DNA of 14,172 nucleotides from Patescibacteria group bacterium (GCA_004298345.1 SCTV01000026.1:1-14172), one strand, 5' to 3'; positions 1 to 7,682 are shown, counted from the first letter of the stretch. Program-made: numbers and translations. Notes: generated from the letters alone by a model not told the origin.

Positions 1-1164
1 GGCAATATCCAGCCCCCTCGCAGCCACATCAGTCGCTACAAGCACTTGCATCTGATTGTTTTTAAACATCGTCAAAGCTTTCTGACGGCGAGAGTGATTT
101 TTGTCTCCGTGAATAGAGTCTGCTTTGAAACCTTTTTGAACGAGTAGTCCAGAGAGTTTTTCTACTCCATGTTTGGTACGACCAAAGATGAGCACTTTGC
201 TAAATTCTTTTTGATTGAGTAGATCATGCAACACATCTATTTTATTTGCTCCCCGAGCCACTTTGACAATATCCTGGTCAACATTCTTTGAGGTGTCTTG
301 CGTTTTCACTGAAATACGCACAGGTTCTTTCAAAAATTCATGGATCAACTTTTCAATTTCTGAAGAAAGTGTTGCCGAGAAAAATAGTGTTTGTCGATCC
401 TTTGGCATACCCGCCATCACCGCACGCATGTCGTTGACAAATCCCATGTCGAGCATTCGGTCTGCTTCGTCGAGCACGATGGTGTTAAATTCTTTTAGAA
501 AAATCATCTTTCGGTCAATCAAGTCTTTGAGTCGTCCTGGTGTACCGATGATAAAGTTGTACTGATACCGAAGGTCATTGATCTGCTTACTCAAGCTCGC
601 CCCTCCGACGCAACATACAGAATACATACGCATACCTGCAGCAAAAGTTTTAAGTTCTGCGTCAATCTGTATTGCGAGTTCTCGTGTCGGTACGACGATA
701 AGCACCTGCTGTTTACGATTAAGTAATACTTTATTAATAAGCGGGAGTAGAAACGCTGCAGTTTTACCAGTACCGGTGTTGGCGATACCTACTACATCTG
801 AACCTTTTAGAACATGCGGAATAGCCCGATCCTGGATCGGTGTTGGGAGTAGATAACCTTTGGTAACAATAGCCTGTTTTAAAGATGGTTCAAAAACGAA
901 GTCTTGAAATTTGTGTTCAGGTACAAAATGCACCACCTCTTCAGTAATAATTGCTTTGTTTATAAATCGAGCATGACTGATGTGGTCAGTACGACCTCCA
1001 CCACCTCTACCACCAAATGATGGTCGCCCTCGAAATCCCCCACCATTCCCTCCACGGAAACCACCACGAGAAAATCGAGACGGACCACCTGGACGAAAGG
1101 CTGAAGATGGCTTATGAGTGGAGGGCCGTGAAGACCCTCCCATGTTTGTATTTTTTGTGTACAT
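1..1164 (-). CDS. DEAD-box ATP-dependent RNA helicase, N-terminal 388 residues (runs off the window)
   Basis: An ATP-dependent RNA-unwinding enzyme of the DEAD-box family, used in ribosome assembly, mRNA decay and cold adaptation. The frame stays open from ATG at 1164 to base 1. Motifs in order: Q motif ending TPIQ (108-111), motif I ANTGTGKT (128-135; the usual AQ is AN), Ia PTRELA (159-164), GG (187-188), TPGR (208-211), DEAD (232-235), SAT (263-265), motif IV-like LIFGRT (325-330) and the start of motif V, VATDVAARG (377-385). The HRxGRxxR motif must lie beyond the window. Residues about 24-60 are a Gly/Arg/Phe-rich RGG-type tail, which in bacterial members is usually C-terminal. A second in-frame ATG at codon 8 is also possible. 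No good Shine-Dalgarno sequence sits at normal spacing. The fold is certain; the subfamily (RhlE/CsdA-like) is not. Confidence 0.97.
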   Translation of the reverse strand, partial: MYTKNTNMGGSSRPSTHKPSSAFRPGGPSRFSRGGFRGGNGGGFRGRPSFGGRGGGGRTDHISHARFINKAIITEEVVHFVPEHKFQDFVFEPSLKQAIVTKGYLLPTPIQDRAIPHVLKGSDVVGIANTGTGKTAAFLLPLINKVLLNRKQQVLIVVPTRELAIQIDAELKTFAAGMRMYSVCCVGGASLSKQINDLRYQYNFIIGTPGRLKDLIDRKMIFLKEFNTIVLDEADRMLDMGFVNDMRAVMAGMPKDRQTLFFSATLSSEIEKLIHEFLKEPVRISVKTQDTSKNVDQDIVKVARGANKIDVLHDLLNQKEFSKVLIFGRTKHGVEKLSGLLVQKGFKADSIHGDKNHSRRQKALTMFKNNQMQVLVATDVAARGLDIA

Positions 1165-1472
1165 ATTTCTTTTAAAAAATCCCTTCGAAATCCCCCACCC
1201 TTTCGAGAAAAGTAAAACTCGTCGAAGGTGTATGTTTTTAAGGGGGCTCGCAAGCGCGACGGCGCGAGACTTCAGGAATTTTCTAGTAAGAAAATATCCG
1301 TACCCTTAGAAACATATATCGAGAAAGAGTTTTACTTTTCGAGATCAATATAACTCTCTAGTCTTTATAATAAAGAGTGACTAGGTTGTCTCGAAAGTTT
1401 TTAAAAAGCCTTATGACTTCAGGGGTTTAGAGTTTTATCCCCAAACACAAAAAACGATGAGATTCAGTTACA
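1165..1472 (-). promoter_or_regulatory. Long structured 5' leader of the DEAD-box helicase mRNA
   Basis: About 300 nt without a convincing gene lie between the inferred transcription start and the ATG. It holds a perfect 14-nt inverted repeat (1207-1220 with 1327-1340, arms GAAAAGTAAAACTC and complement) that could close a domain of about 130 nt. It also holds a local hairpin at 1358-1384 (CTAGTC/GACTAG with inner TTTA/TAAA). A 7-nt pair CCTTCGA/TCGAAGG (1182-1188 with 1222-1228) would cover the only purine-rich AAGGGA stretch, 16 nt upstream of the ATG. Cold-shock and DEAD-box helicase mRNAs in other bacteria often have long regulatory leaders, so a temperature- or helicase-responsive leader is a reasonable inference. 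It is not demonstrated here, and no known riboswitch class is recognised. Confidence 0.5.
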
Positions 1473-1478
1473 TCCCTT

Positions 1479-1507
1479 ATTATATACCTAACAGATTATT
1501 TTGTCAA
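1479..1507 (-). promoter_or_regulatory. Perfect-consensus sigma-70 promoter of the DEAD-box helicase gene
   Basis: On the minus strand, -35 TTGACA (1502-1507), a 17-nt spacer and -10 TATAAT (1479-1484) match the housekeeping consensus at all 12 positions. Transcription should start near 1472, giving a leader of about 300 nt before the start codon at 1164. The block TTGACAAAATAAT is identical to that of the cold-shock gene promoter at 10538-10566. Confidence 0.85.
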
Positions 1508-1625
1508 CATCAATACCATATCCATACCCGAAAATAAGGGTTTTTAGGGAAATTAGCCCTAGATAGCCAGATAAATAGACTAAATAAATAATTTGTGTCA
1601 TAAATCAAACCTGTTGATAAGTCAC

Positions 1626-1654
1626 TGGACAAATGACATTTATCCTCGTATACT
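1626..1654 (+). promoter_or_regulatory. Sigma-70-type promoter of the ECF sigma/DUF5667 operon
   Basis: TGGACA (1626-1631) and TATACT (1649-1654) are each one base from consensus and are separated by exactly 17 nt. The transcript would start near 1661, about 73 nt before the sigma gene. It resembles a housekeeping promoter; I see no distinct ECF-type element with confidence. The rest of 1508-1733, between the two divergent promoters and the sigma gene, is AT-rich and shows nothing else I can name. Confidence 0.6.
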
Positions 1655-1733
1655 TTTATGCAACTAGTTTCTCTACTTTATTCCTTGTCCCGGAATCGTC
1701 TGTAATGAGTGGCTTCTTTTTTCGTCTCTAATT

Positions 1734-2237
1734 ATGGCGGATACACAAGAACAATTTTTGAGAGCATACGAAAAGCACGCTGATGCCCTGTTTAGATACT
1801 GCTTCTTCAAGGTCAGTGATCGCGAAACCGCAAAAGACCTCCTCCAGGAGACATTTACGAGGACATGGTTGTATATTTCTCAAGGCGGGCATATTATAAA
1901 CATAAAAAGTTTCTTATATCGCACTCTAAATAACTTGATTATAGATACCTATCGTAAAAAGAAATCACAGTCACTCGAAGAGCTCAGTGAGCAGGGTTTT
2001 GATTATTCTGCCGAGCCAAATCAGCGTGAGCGAGTCGAAAATCATCTCGATGGTACTCAGGCGATAAAGATGATCAGGCAATTGCCACCCAAATATCGAG
2101 AGGTACTTTTCATGAGGTATGTGCAGGAGTTGAGTCTGAAGGAAATTTCTAGTATTACCAAAATGTCGGTCAATAGTGTTAGTGTACAAGTGCACCGAGC
2201 AATAGAAAAGGTCAAAAAAATATTTAACCATGAGTAA
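1734..2237 (+). CDS. ECF-type RNA polymerase sigma factor (sigma-70 family)
   Basis: A 167-residue sigma factor that would direct RNA polymerase to a dedicated promoter set. It has only the two domains that define ECF sigmas. Region 2 lies at about 10-75, with the core-binding and -10 recognition helices around FRYCFFKVSDRETAKDLLQE and the following KSFLYRTLNNLIIDTYRKKK. Region 4 lies at about 113-165, a helix-turn-helix starting LPPKYREVLFMRY and containing LSLKEISSITKMSVNSVSVQ for the -35 element. The length is normal for the family. No Shine-Dalgarno sequence precedes the ATG. Its last codons overlap the next gene by 8 nt, so the two products are probably made in fixed ratio, as in sigma/anti-sigma pairs. 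The ECF subgroup and its target promoters cannot be told from the sequence. Confidence 0.93.
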   Translation: MADTQEQFLRAYEKHADALFRYCFFKVSDRETAKDLLQETFTRTWLYISQGGHIINIKSFLYRTLNNLIIDTYRKKKSQSLEELSEQGFDYSAEPNQRERVENHLDGTQAIKMIRQLPPKYREVLFMRYVQELSLKEISSITKMSVNSVSVQVHRAIEKVKKIFNHE

Positions 2238-3234
2238 AAGACACAATCATAATCACCACGGCTTTCATAAAAAACACCGAGTCGCTCTAAACAAACAAGA
2301 GAAGGATTTTTTGCTCACCCATTTGGCGCGATTTATGGAAGAAAATCCAATGTCAAAAGATGTGTTACCTGGAAGCATAAAAGAACACTGGTATACTCAC
2401 ATCCTCTCTCATCTATCTCCGCCATTTGCATATCAAAATCTTGTACCTGCTTTAGCGGTTCTCTTTCTCATGCTCACCGGAGTGGTGGGTGCAGCTGCAC
2501 AGGATACTCTCCCAGGAGATGCACTGTATCCTGTCAAAATACATCTCAATGAAAAACTTAAATCATTTATATCTATCGGCCCCGAATCCCAAGCACGAGT
2601 GCAGGCTGAATTTGCCGAACGTAGAATGCAAGAAGTGGAAAAGCTCGCTGAGACCAATATGCTGACACCAGAGATAGAAGCCTCGGTTAAGAGTGATTTT
2701 AATGCTCACATACAAGCTGTCAATAAAAATGTAGAGATACTTGAAAGCAGTGGCGATGCCAAAGCTGGTAAGAAAGTACATGCCGAGTTAAAGGAGTCGC
2801 TACATGTCCACAAAAACAAACTCATACAACTTTCCGAAAAAAAATCGAGCAAAGGCAATTTTAAATCCCAGGCAGTTCTCGGTGAAGTAATTCGTACCTT
2901 AGAAAACACGCTCGAAGATAAAGAAAAAGAGTCAGATGAGAAAAAATCAGGCGCTATAATTCAGATTAAAAAAGAAAGTATAAGAGACGATGAAGATAAA
3001 AATCCTCCTGAAGAGCTCGACAGCTCGACCAATGAAAGTCATATAGAAAAAGATCAAGAAAGAAGCAGTCTTGATGTTTCCGTTATCTCAACTTCTACGA
3101 GCGTTGGAGTTATGCTATCTACTTCAACTCAGTCCTTTGATGTCCGGGCAGAGCATGCTAATCAAGCCAGCGTCATTGATATAGAAAAACAAGAGAAAAA
3201 ATTAAAGGGCACGGTAAAAAACTCGACAGAATAA
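2230..3234 (+). CDS. DUF5667-type single-pass membrane protein, putative anti-sigma factor
   Basis: A 334-residue protein whose ATG lies inside the end of the sigma gene (8-nt overlap), implying translational coupling. Layout: a His-rich start with six His in the first 16 residues; a soluble segment to about 68; one hydrophobic segment at about 71-90; then an extracytoplasmic part beginning DTLPGDALYPVKIHLNEKL, the hallmark of DUF5667. A charged, probably helical stretch follows (about 118-205), then a Lys/Glu/Ser/Thr-rich, low-complexity tail to the end. There is no cysteine, so it is not a classical HxxxCxxC zinc anti-sigma factor. From position and topology I infer that the N-terminal 70 residues hold the sigma factor at the membrane and the outer part senses envelope state. 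DUF5667 itself has no established biochemical role that I know of. It ends 10 nt from the convergent helicase gene, with no terminator visible between them. Confidence 0.85.
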   Translation: MSKRHNHNHHGFHKKHRVALNKQEKDFLLTHLARFMEENPMSKDVLPGSIKEHWYTHILSHLSPPFAYQNLVPALAVLFLMLTGVVGAAAQDTLPGDALYPVKIHLNEKLKSFISIGPESQARVQAEFAERRMQEVEKLAETNMLTPEIEASVKSDFNAHIQAVNKNVEILESSGDAKAGKKVHAELKESLHVHKNKLIQLSEKKSSKGNFKSQAVLGEVIRTLENTLEDKEKESDEKKSGAIIQIKKESIRDDEDKNPPEELDSSTNESHIEKDQERSSLDVSVISTSTSVGVMLSTSTQSFDVRAEHANQASVIDIEKQEKKLKGTVKNSTE

Positions 3235-3244
3235 ACAGGTACTA

Positions 3245-4981
3245 CTACTTCGCCTTTACTGCCCGCTCCGCCTGCATATAAAGCCTCACCAAACGGAGAT
3301 CCTCAAAGGGTACTTTAGATTTTAGGTATTCAAAAACTGGAGTCAACGCATCAGTCTTGAGCTCTATGAAAACTTGGCTGATTTTTGGTATCTGTGGCAC
3401 GAGCTCCTTGGGCATAATTTTTGAAATAGTACCAATCTCCAAATCCCCTCGCATAAAAAGTGTTTCGAGATGGCCGATGATAGTGCCTTTGGTTACATCA
3501 CGCATTTTAGTAATTTCATCCACACTCTTACCGTCTTTGCAGAGCGAGAGCGTTTGGTCGTAGGTACTCACTTTTGCCACACTAGTTTTTCCAGATTTAC
3601 TTTTTTTCTTTTTGACCTTACTTGGATCGACACTACCACCACAGGCGTGGATAAAATTATGCTCGAGTTTCGTCTGCTCGGCTTCAGATATTTTGTCGAG
3701 TGAATTTTCTGCCTTCAGAGACGCTTCCTTGAACTGACTGTCGACAGACGCCACCTCCGGATGCACCTCGAGTGCTCGAGCATTATAGCCGAGTAGAGAG
3801 AGTCCCGAAAAAGATCGTACTCGTGAGAGCGCCACATATCCCTGGCCGTATTCAAAAGCTTCTCGGAGGTCGATGGTCGCTTCATCGAGTGTCATACCCT
3901 GACTTTTGTGTACCGTGATCGCCCAAGCTAGTCGGAGAGGTATCTGTGAGATAGTCGCCAAAACCCGCGAGCCATCACTCATAGTCCAGTCTTGGGGCAC
4001 CACTTGAATACGTTTCCCCTTTTTTGTCCGCACGACAGGGTCACCATCGGCAGTAAAACTCTCGACCTCTCCAAGCGTGCCGTTGACATACCCAGACTCA
4101 AACACATTTTTAGTAAACATCACCTGTGCACCAACTTTGAGAGAAAGTGTTTCGGGAGAGAGGCAGCTTTTTTTCAGAGACTCGATAGAATATTCTCCTC
4201 CGCGAGCTGACATGGAAAACGTTCGTCCAGTGTGCGTGAGCGCATTAAGTTTTTCGATATTCACTCGATCGACATTTACATTATGTGCATACAGTCTAGT
4301 CGCGTTACCGTGCTCTGTTTTAGCAGTAATCCGCGCTTGCAAGGTCTCGTGAATATCTTCGGTGATCTCACCGCTTCGTATCGCTGAGAGAAATTTCAAA
4401 AAGTCGGCGTCCTCAGTACGATGTTGCTCAGAGAGATAGCAGACAATAGGCTCTGCTTCCTGCCAAACAGGCGCCAAATAGGCAAAAAGAGAGATTTCCT
4501 GTCCGGCTCTGTTTACCGGTGGAAGTTGGAAAAAATCACCCACAAACACCACCTGCATGCCCCCAAAAGGCTCTTCCCGACGACGTAGTGCTCTACAAGC
4601 CATATCTACCGCCGTCAGAGTCTGCGCGTCTAGCATCGAAATTTCGTCAATAATGAGCACTTTAGTTTTTGACACCCGAGAGACGAGTCGCTCCCTCTGG
4701 CACAGCTCGTCGAGATCATTTTCAGATAAAAATTTTTTGATACCAATACCACTCCAGGCATGTATGGTCATCCCTCCGATATGAGTCGAAGCGATGCCTG
4801 TAGAGGCAGTGATAGCTGGCTCGATACCATGAGTACGCAAATATTTTACATATTCATTTATGGTGTGTGTTTTTCCTGAACCCGGCTCACCGGTGAGAAA
4901 AACATTTGCCCCAATTTTTAAAAACGAGAGTGCTTCCTTTTGTGTCATGAGTATAGTGTACCATATTGACTTACCCATCAT
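3245..4981 (-). CDS. Pif1/RecD2-like superfamily 1 DNA helicase with C-terminal helix-turn-helix
   Basis: A 578-residue SF1B helicase, expected to unwind DNA 5'-to-3' in replication or repair. Motifs: Walker A GEPGSGKTH (31-39), Ia TASTGIAS (58-65), Walker B LIIDEIS (109-115), GDFFQLPPV (148-156), the EQHR arginine motif (185-188), and a C-terminal UvrD_C_2-type block with WAITVHKSQGMTLD (353-366) and YVALSRVRS (382-390). After a Lys-rich linker (455-466), residues about 473-511 form a helix-turn-helix (YDQTLSLCKDGKSVDEITK onward) like the HTH_40 domain found at the end of some RecQ-type helicases. Three in-frame ATGs are possible (4981, 4978, 4948). The last is favoured because TACACT lies exactly 6 nt before it, as in the other probable leaderless genes here, and because the first two lie within the divergent promoter region. 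Confidence 0.92.
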   Translation of the reverse strand: MMGKSIWYTILMTQKEALSFLKIGANVFLTGEPGSGKTHTINEYVKYLRTHGIEPAITASTGIASTHIGGMTIHAWSGIGIKKFLSENDLDELCQRERLVSRVSKTKVLIIDEISMLDAQTLTAVDMACRALRRREEPFGGMQVVFVGDFFQLPPVNRAGQEISLFAYLAPVWQEAEPIVCYLSEQHRTEDADFLKFLSAIRSGEITEDIHETLQARITAKTEHGNATRLYAHNVNVDRVNIEKLNALTHTGRTFSMSARGGEYSIESLKKSCLSPETLSLKVGAQVMFTKNVFESGYVNGTLGEVESFTADGDPVVRTKKGKRIQVVPQDWTMSDGSRVLATISQIPLRLAWAITVHKSQGMTLDEATIDLREAFEYGQGYVALSRVRSFSGLSLLGYNARALEVHPEVASVDSQFKEASLKAENSLDKISEAEQTKLEHNFIHACGGSVDPSKVKKKKSKSGKTSVAKVSTYDQTLSLCKDGKSVDEITKMRDVTKGTIIGHLETLFMRGDLEIGTISKIMPKELVPQIPKISQVFIELKTDALTPVFEYLKSKVPFEDLRLVRLYMQAERAVKAK

Positions 4982-4994
4982 TAAAGACTAGACT
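4966..4994 (+). promoter_or_regulatory. Promoter of the NADAR-like gene
   Basis: TTGACT (4966-4971), a 17-nt spacer and TAGACT (4989-4994) would start RNA near 5001, just before the AAAGGA ribosome binding site (5003-5008). It overlaps the start region of the divergent helicase gene, so the two promoters may interfere with each other. Confidence 0.5.
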
Positions 4995-5016
4995 CTGGGC
5001 AGAAAGGACGATTTTT

Positions 5017-5493
5017 ATGAACGAATCAACGGCGGTTCTGAATGTGAGTAGTGCTTCCCGAGACTGGAGAGCCCACCTGTTGAGCAACTTGGTCTGTGCT
5101 CCGTTTGAACTGAACGGGCAGGTGCTTGCTTCCGTCGAAGGTTTCATCCAGGGGATCAAATACCCCAAAGGTGACCCTCGTCGCGAGCAATGCTTCAAAT
5201 CATGGGGTGAGTGGGGAAAGAAAATGGGTGAAGGTGCCGAGAGAAAGTTTGTCTGGTGGAATGGCAAGGAAATTCCATACGGAACACCCGAACACCACGA
5301 ACTTATTTCCAAAGCAATTTGTGCGAAATTCTATTGCAATTACGGAGCACTAGTCGCACTCAGGGCAACGGAAGGATTGGTTCTAACCCACAATGTTGGT
5401 CCGGAGTCGGCACAGACTTCCCTACCGGCAAATGTTTTTTGCAAAATCCTCACCGATTTGCGCGCAATATACACCCGAAAAGCAAAAACCTAA
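5017..5493 (+). CDS. NADAR-like (YbiA/DUF1768 superfamily) protein
   Basis: A 158-residue protein. I chose the ATG at 5017 rather than the in-frame ATG at 4966 because AAAGGA lies 8 nt before it and the promoter overlaps the longer form. Residues 22-48 (LSNLVCAPFELNGQVLASVE, then GFIQGIKY) match the NADAR signature in which SN, PFE, a conserved Glu and an aromatic-x-Gln appear in this order. The middle (TPEHHELISKAICAKFYCN, about 90-108) fits the family's helical segment ending in AKF, and the C-terminus FCKILTDLR fits the closing helix. NADAR proteins are N-glycosidases: some act on riboflavin intermediates, others remove ADP-ribose from DNA guanines. No DarT-type partner or riboflavin gene is nearby, so the substrate is unknown. 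The strong ribosome binding site is unlike most genes here and may mean recent acquisition. Assignment is by motif pattern only. Confidence 0.6.
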   Translation: MNESTAVLNVSSASRDWRAHLLSNLVCAPFELNGQVLASVEGFIQGIKYPKGDPRREQCFKSWGEWGKKMGEGAERKFVWWNGKEIPYGTPEHHELISKAICAKFYCNYGALVALRATEGLVLTHNVGPESAQTSLPANVFCKILTDLRAIYTRKAKT

Positions 5494-5494
5494 T

Positions 5495-5515
5495 CGCCCC
5501 CAAGGCGGTTTTTTT
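5495..5515 (+). terminator. Rho-independent terminator after the NADAR-like gene
   Basis: CGCC (5495-5498), a 5-nt loop and GGCG (5504-5507) are followed by G and seven T. An A-rich stretch just upstream could extend it. Read the other way it may also end the VOC operon, whose stop codon lies in the T-tract at 5514-5516. Confidence 0.75.
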
Positions 5516-5882
5516 ATTTAACCTTCCTCTTGTGAATCATGATCTGGTTGCCTTCTGGATCAGCGACAAGTACCATCTTGCAACTTGGTGAATCTAGACA
5601 ATCCATAATAAATTCGACTTTGTTATCCTTGAGCTTTTTTATTGCTTCGTCAAAATTATCAACTTCGAGAGCGACGGTCGCACCCGTCTTACCTGTCTTA
5701 AAATTAGGCGCACCCTTACCTATCGCCAAAGTATGCTCACCCATATAATATTCAATAAACGCATACCCCTCACCTTCGGATACTTTTCCCGGTGTAAGTC
5801 CTAAGACGCCTTCATAAAAGCTCCGAGCTCTTTTTACATCATCCACTGGATAACACACAAATGCAATTTCAGTTATTTTCAT
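5514..5882 (-). CDS. VOC superfamily (glyoxalase/bleomycin-resistance fold) protein
   Basis: A 122-residue single-unit vicinal-oxygen-chelate protein of normal length. The N-terminal half has the beta-alpha-beta start ITEIAFVCYPVDDVKRARSF with YEGVLGL. The second half has VALEVDNFDEAIKKLKDNKV and the family's closing strand DPEGNQIMIHKR. Metal-binding members use His/Glu ligands on the strands. Here the first-strand His position reads Phe/Val, and the last-strand position usually Glu reads Met/Ile, so the canonical metal site appears lost and the reaction cannot be predicted. It is probably the last gene of the minus-strand operon: 8 nt separate it from the kinase-like gene, and I see no promoter of its own. 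Confidence 0.88.
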   Translation of the reverse strand: MKITEIAFVCYPVDDVKRARSFYEGVLGLTPGKVSEGEGYAFIEYYMGEHTLAIGKGAPNFKTGKTGATVALEVDNFDEAIKKLKDNKVEFIMDCLDSPSCKMVLVADPEGNQIMIHKRKVK

Positions 5883-5890
5883 ATGTTTAT

Positions 5891-6487
5891 TTAATTAAAT
5901 GATTTGTGTAGTATATCAAATGCTTCGTCAGCAGTCTCGAACACTGGATACCCATATTTCTCTGCCTCACTTCTATATCGAGGACGCTCTGCGAAAAAGA
6001 ATTCTCTTGCCTCAAGGGTCTGGAGCTCAAGGGTATTTCCCCAACGCGGATCTGCTATATTGCGCTGTAGAGTTTCTTCGTAAGAAGAGCCCAGCAACAC
6101 AACTCCATCAAAATCAAGGTTTTTCTTTGCAAGATGTGGCAAAATATTCACGCACTCAAAGATGACGGGTCTCACCTCATCACGATAATAATTTATTTTA
6201 TTGAGAAATGCCGGCCAAATCGCTTCCGACTGTGCTACCAGATTTTTCCACATATCTTCATTAGAGGTTTTTGTTAGATATTCTTTCTCATTTTGATCCA
6301 GATAAAAGTTTACCCATTTTTTATATTTCTCATCATCACACAAGCTCTCTCTAAGATCATCGAGAAGTACGGCAACGCCACCGATAGACTCAGCAAGTCT
6401 TTTGGCCAAATATGATTTACCCGATGTGGGGATACCCGTAATAAAAAGTCTCCTGCCTTTGTGGGTCATTTTTACTTCTTTTTCCAT
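5891..6487 (-). CDS. P-loop kinase-like NTPase (AAA_33/adenylate-kinase-like fold)
   Basis: A 198-residue protein with a clear Walker A, GIPTSGKS (18-25), at the end of the first strand, and LLDDLRESL (about 41-49) where small-molecule kinases of this fold carry the acceptor-binding Asp. VIFECVNILPHL (about 108-119) fits a Walker B-type strand. The C-terminal region is rich in Arg (RNIADPRW, ERPRYRSE), as expected for a lid. I infer phosphoryl transfer to a small metabolite, but no substrate can be named. The ATG at 6487 lies one nucleotide after the stop of msrA-msrB, which argues for translational coupling. A second ATG at 6469 is also possible, since the Walker A follows both. Confidence 0.75.
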   Translation of the reverse strand: MEKEVKMTHKGRRLFITGIPTSGKSYLAKRLAESIGGVAVLLDDLRESLCDDEKYKKWVNFYLDQNEKEYLTKTSNEDMWKNLVAQSEAIWPAFLNKINYYRDEVRPVIFECVNILPHLAKKNLDFDGVVLLGSSYEETLQRNIADPRWGNTLELQTLEAREFFFAERPRYRSEAEKYGYPVFETADEAFDILHKSFN

Positions 6488-6488
6488 T

Positions 6489-7646
6489 TTATTCTACATA
6501 TTTAATATACTCCGCATACCCCTCCTCTACCATTTTTTCTTTTGGAACAAATCGAAGAGCGGCTGAATTCATACAATATCTTTTGCCCCCGCGGTCACTC
6601 GGCCCGTCGGGAAACACATGTCCGAGATGCGAGTCAGCATATCGCGAGCGTACCTCAGTACGGGTAGTAAAAAGACCATTGTCTATATGAAAAGTCACCG
6701 CATCACTCAAAATAGGCTTTACAAAAGACGGCCAGCCCGTACCAGAGTCATATTTATCCTTTGACGAGAAAAGTGGCTCGCCAGAAACAATATCTGCATA
6801 AATACCAGGGGCTTTATTGGTATCATATTCATTACTAAAGGCACGCTCAGTTCCTTCCTCTTGAGTGACTTTGTATTGTAAGGGTGAAAGTTTTGCCCGA
6901 AGCTCAGTTTCACTCGGTTTTACGAATGCTCCCCATTTATTTTTATTTGTCATATTTTTTGATGAAATAGTCGAGGAAACAGAAAATACTCCCGCTTTGT
7001 CTCCCCAATATTTTTGTATAAATGCATCTCGGCCAGAAGCGTTGCGATAATACTGATACCGCAAAGGATTCTTCTTGTAATAATCTTGATGAAAATCTTC
7101 GGCCGGGTAAAAAGTGGCTCGAGGAAGCACCTTGAGCGCGAGTGGCTTTTCATATACCTTGAGAGCATTCATATCTGCGATTACTTTTTCAGCACTTTTC
7201 TTTTCGGCTTCATTTGCATAATACACTGCTGGAGCATACTGCTCACCGCGGTCATAAAAAGAGCCTCCCGCATCCGTCGGATCACTGTGCTTTATGAGAT
7301 ATTCTACCAGATTGGCAAAACTAAGTTTGTTTGTATCATACGTAACCTCCACCACTTCACGATGTCCACCTTGTGCATAATTTTTATAATCTGGACTAGC
7401 GGTCACACCTCCCGAATAGCCCGACACCACATTGAGCACCCCAGAAAGCTTTTCAAAATCTGATTCGACACACCAAAAGCATCCTCCCGCGAGAATGGCG
7501 GTACTGGTTACAACAGAACTATCGATCGAAACAGGTGGAACGAGATGTGATACTGGCTTTTGGTACCAAGAAAAGAACCAGGCAAACACCCCAGCAACAA
7601 TGGCAAGAATTACGAAACTAATTATTATAAACTTTTTATTCATCAT
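6489..7646 (-). CDS. msrAB: Membrane-anchored fused peptide methionine sulfoxide reductase MsrA-MsrB
   Basis: A 385-residue bifunctional enzyme that reduces methionine S- and R-sulfoxides in oxidised proteins. The N-terminus has one hydrophobic segment (5-28), so the catalytic part is expected outside the cytoplasmic membrane. MsrA spans about 50-205, with the catalytic GCFWCVE (55-61), GGHREVVEV and [11 protein letters not shown] (180-190). MsrB spans about 240-385, with DSGTGWPSF (300-308), [10 protein letters not shown] (339-348) and the nucleophile in [11 protein letters not shown] (C358). The entire protein has only three Cys (56, 59, 358). The two CxxC zinc motifs of many MsrB proteins are absent (YADIVSGE where CVVCGE is common), and the usual resolving Cys position in DSGxGW is Thr. 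Regeneration must use an outside thiol donor or the CFWC pair. Start MM: either ATG (7646 or 7643) is possible. Confidence 0.97.
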   Translation of the reverse strand: MMNKKFIIISFVILAIVAGVFAWFFSWYQKPVSHLVPPVSIDSSVVTSTAILAGGCFWCVESDFEKLSGVLNVVSGYSGGVTASPDYKNYAQGGHREVVEVTYDTNKLSFANLVEYLIKHSDPTDAGGSFYDRGEQYAPAVYYANEAEKKSAEKVIADMNALKVYEKPLALKVLPRATFYPAEDFHQDYYKKNPLRYQYYRNASGRDAFIQKYWGDKAGVFSVSSTISSKNMTNKNKWGAFVKPSETELRAKLSPLQYKVTQEEGTERAFSNEYDTNKAPGIYADIVSGEPLFSSKDKYDSGTGWPSFVKPILSDAVTFHIDNGLFTTRTEVRSRYADSHLGHVFPDGPSDRGGKRYCMNSAALRFVPKEKMVEEGYAEYIKYVE

Positions 7647-7682
7647 TTATACTATTTGTAAATTGTAAATCTATTCATCATC

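Noticed and set aside
215..856. Plus-strand open frames over the DEAD-box gene
   Set aside because: They are antisense to a continuous helicase frame with all expected motifs, and their translations resemble no protein family.
1705..1731. 8-codon frame ending 2 nt before the ECF sigma start
   Set aside because: Too short to judge, with no ribosome binding site; a leader peptide is possible but unsupported.
4966..5016. Upstream ATG for the NADAR-like gene
   Set aside because: The added 17 codons overlap the inferred promoter, while the ATG at 5017 has AAAGGA at ideal spacing.
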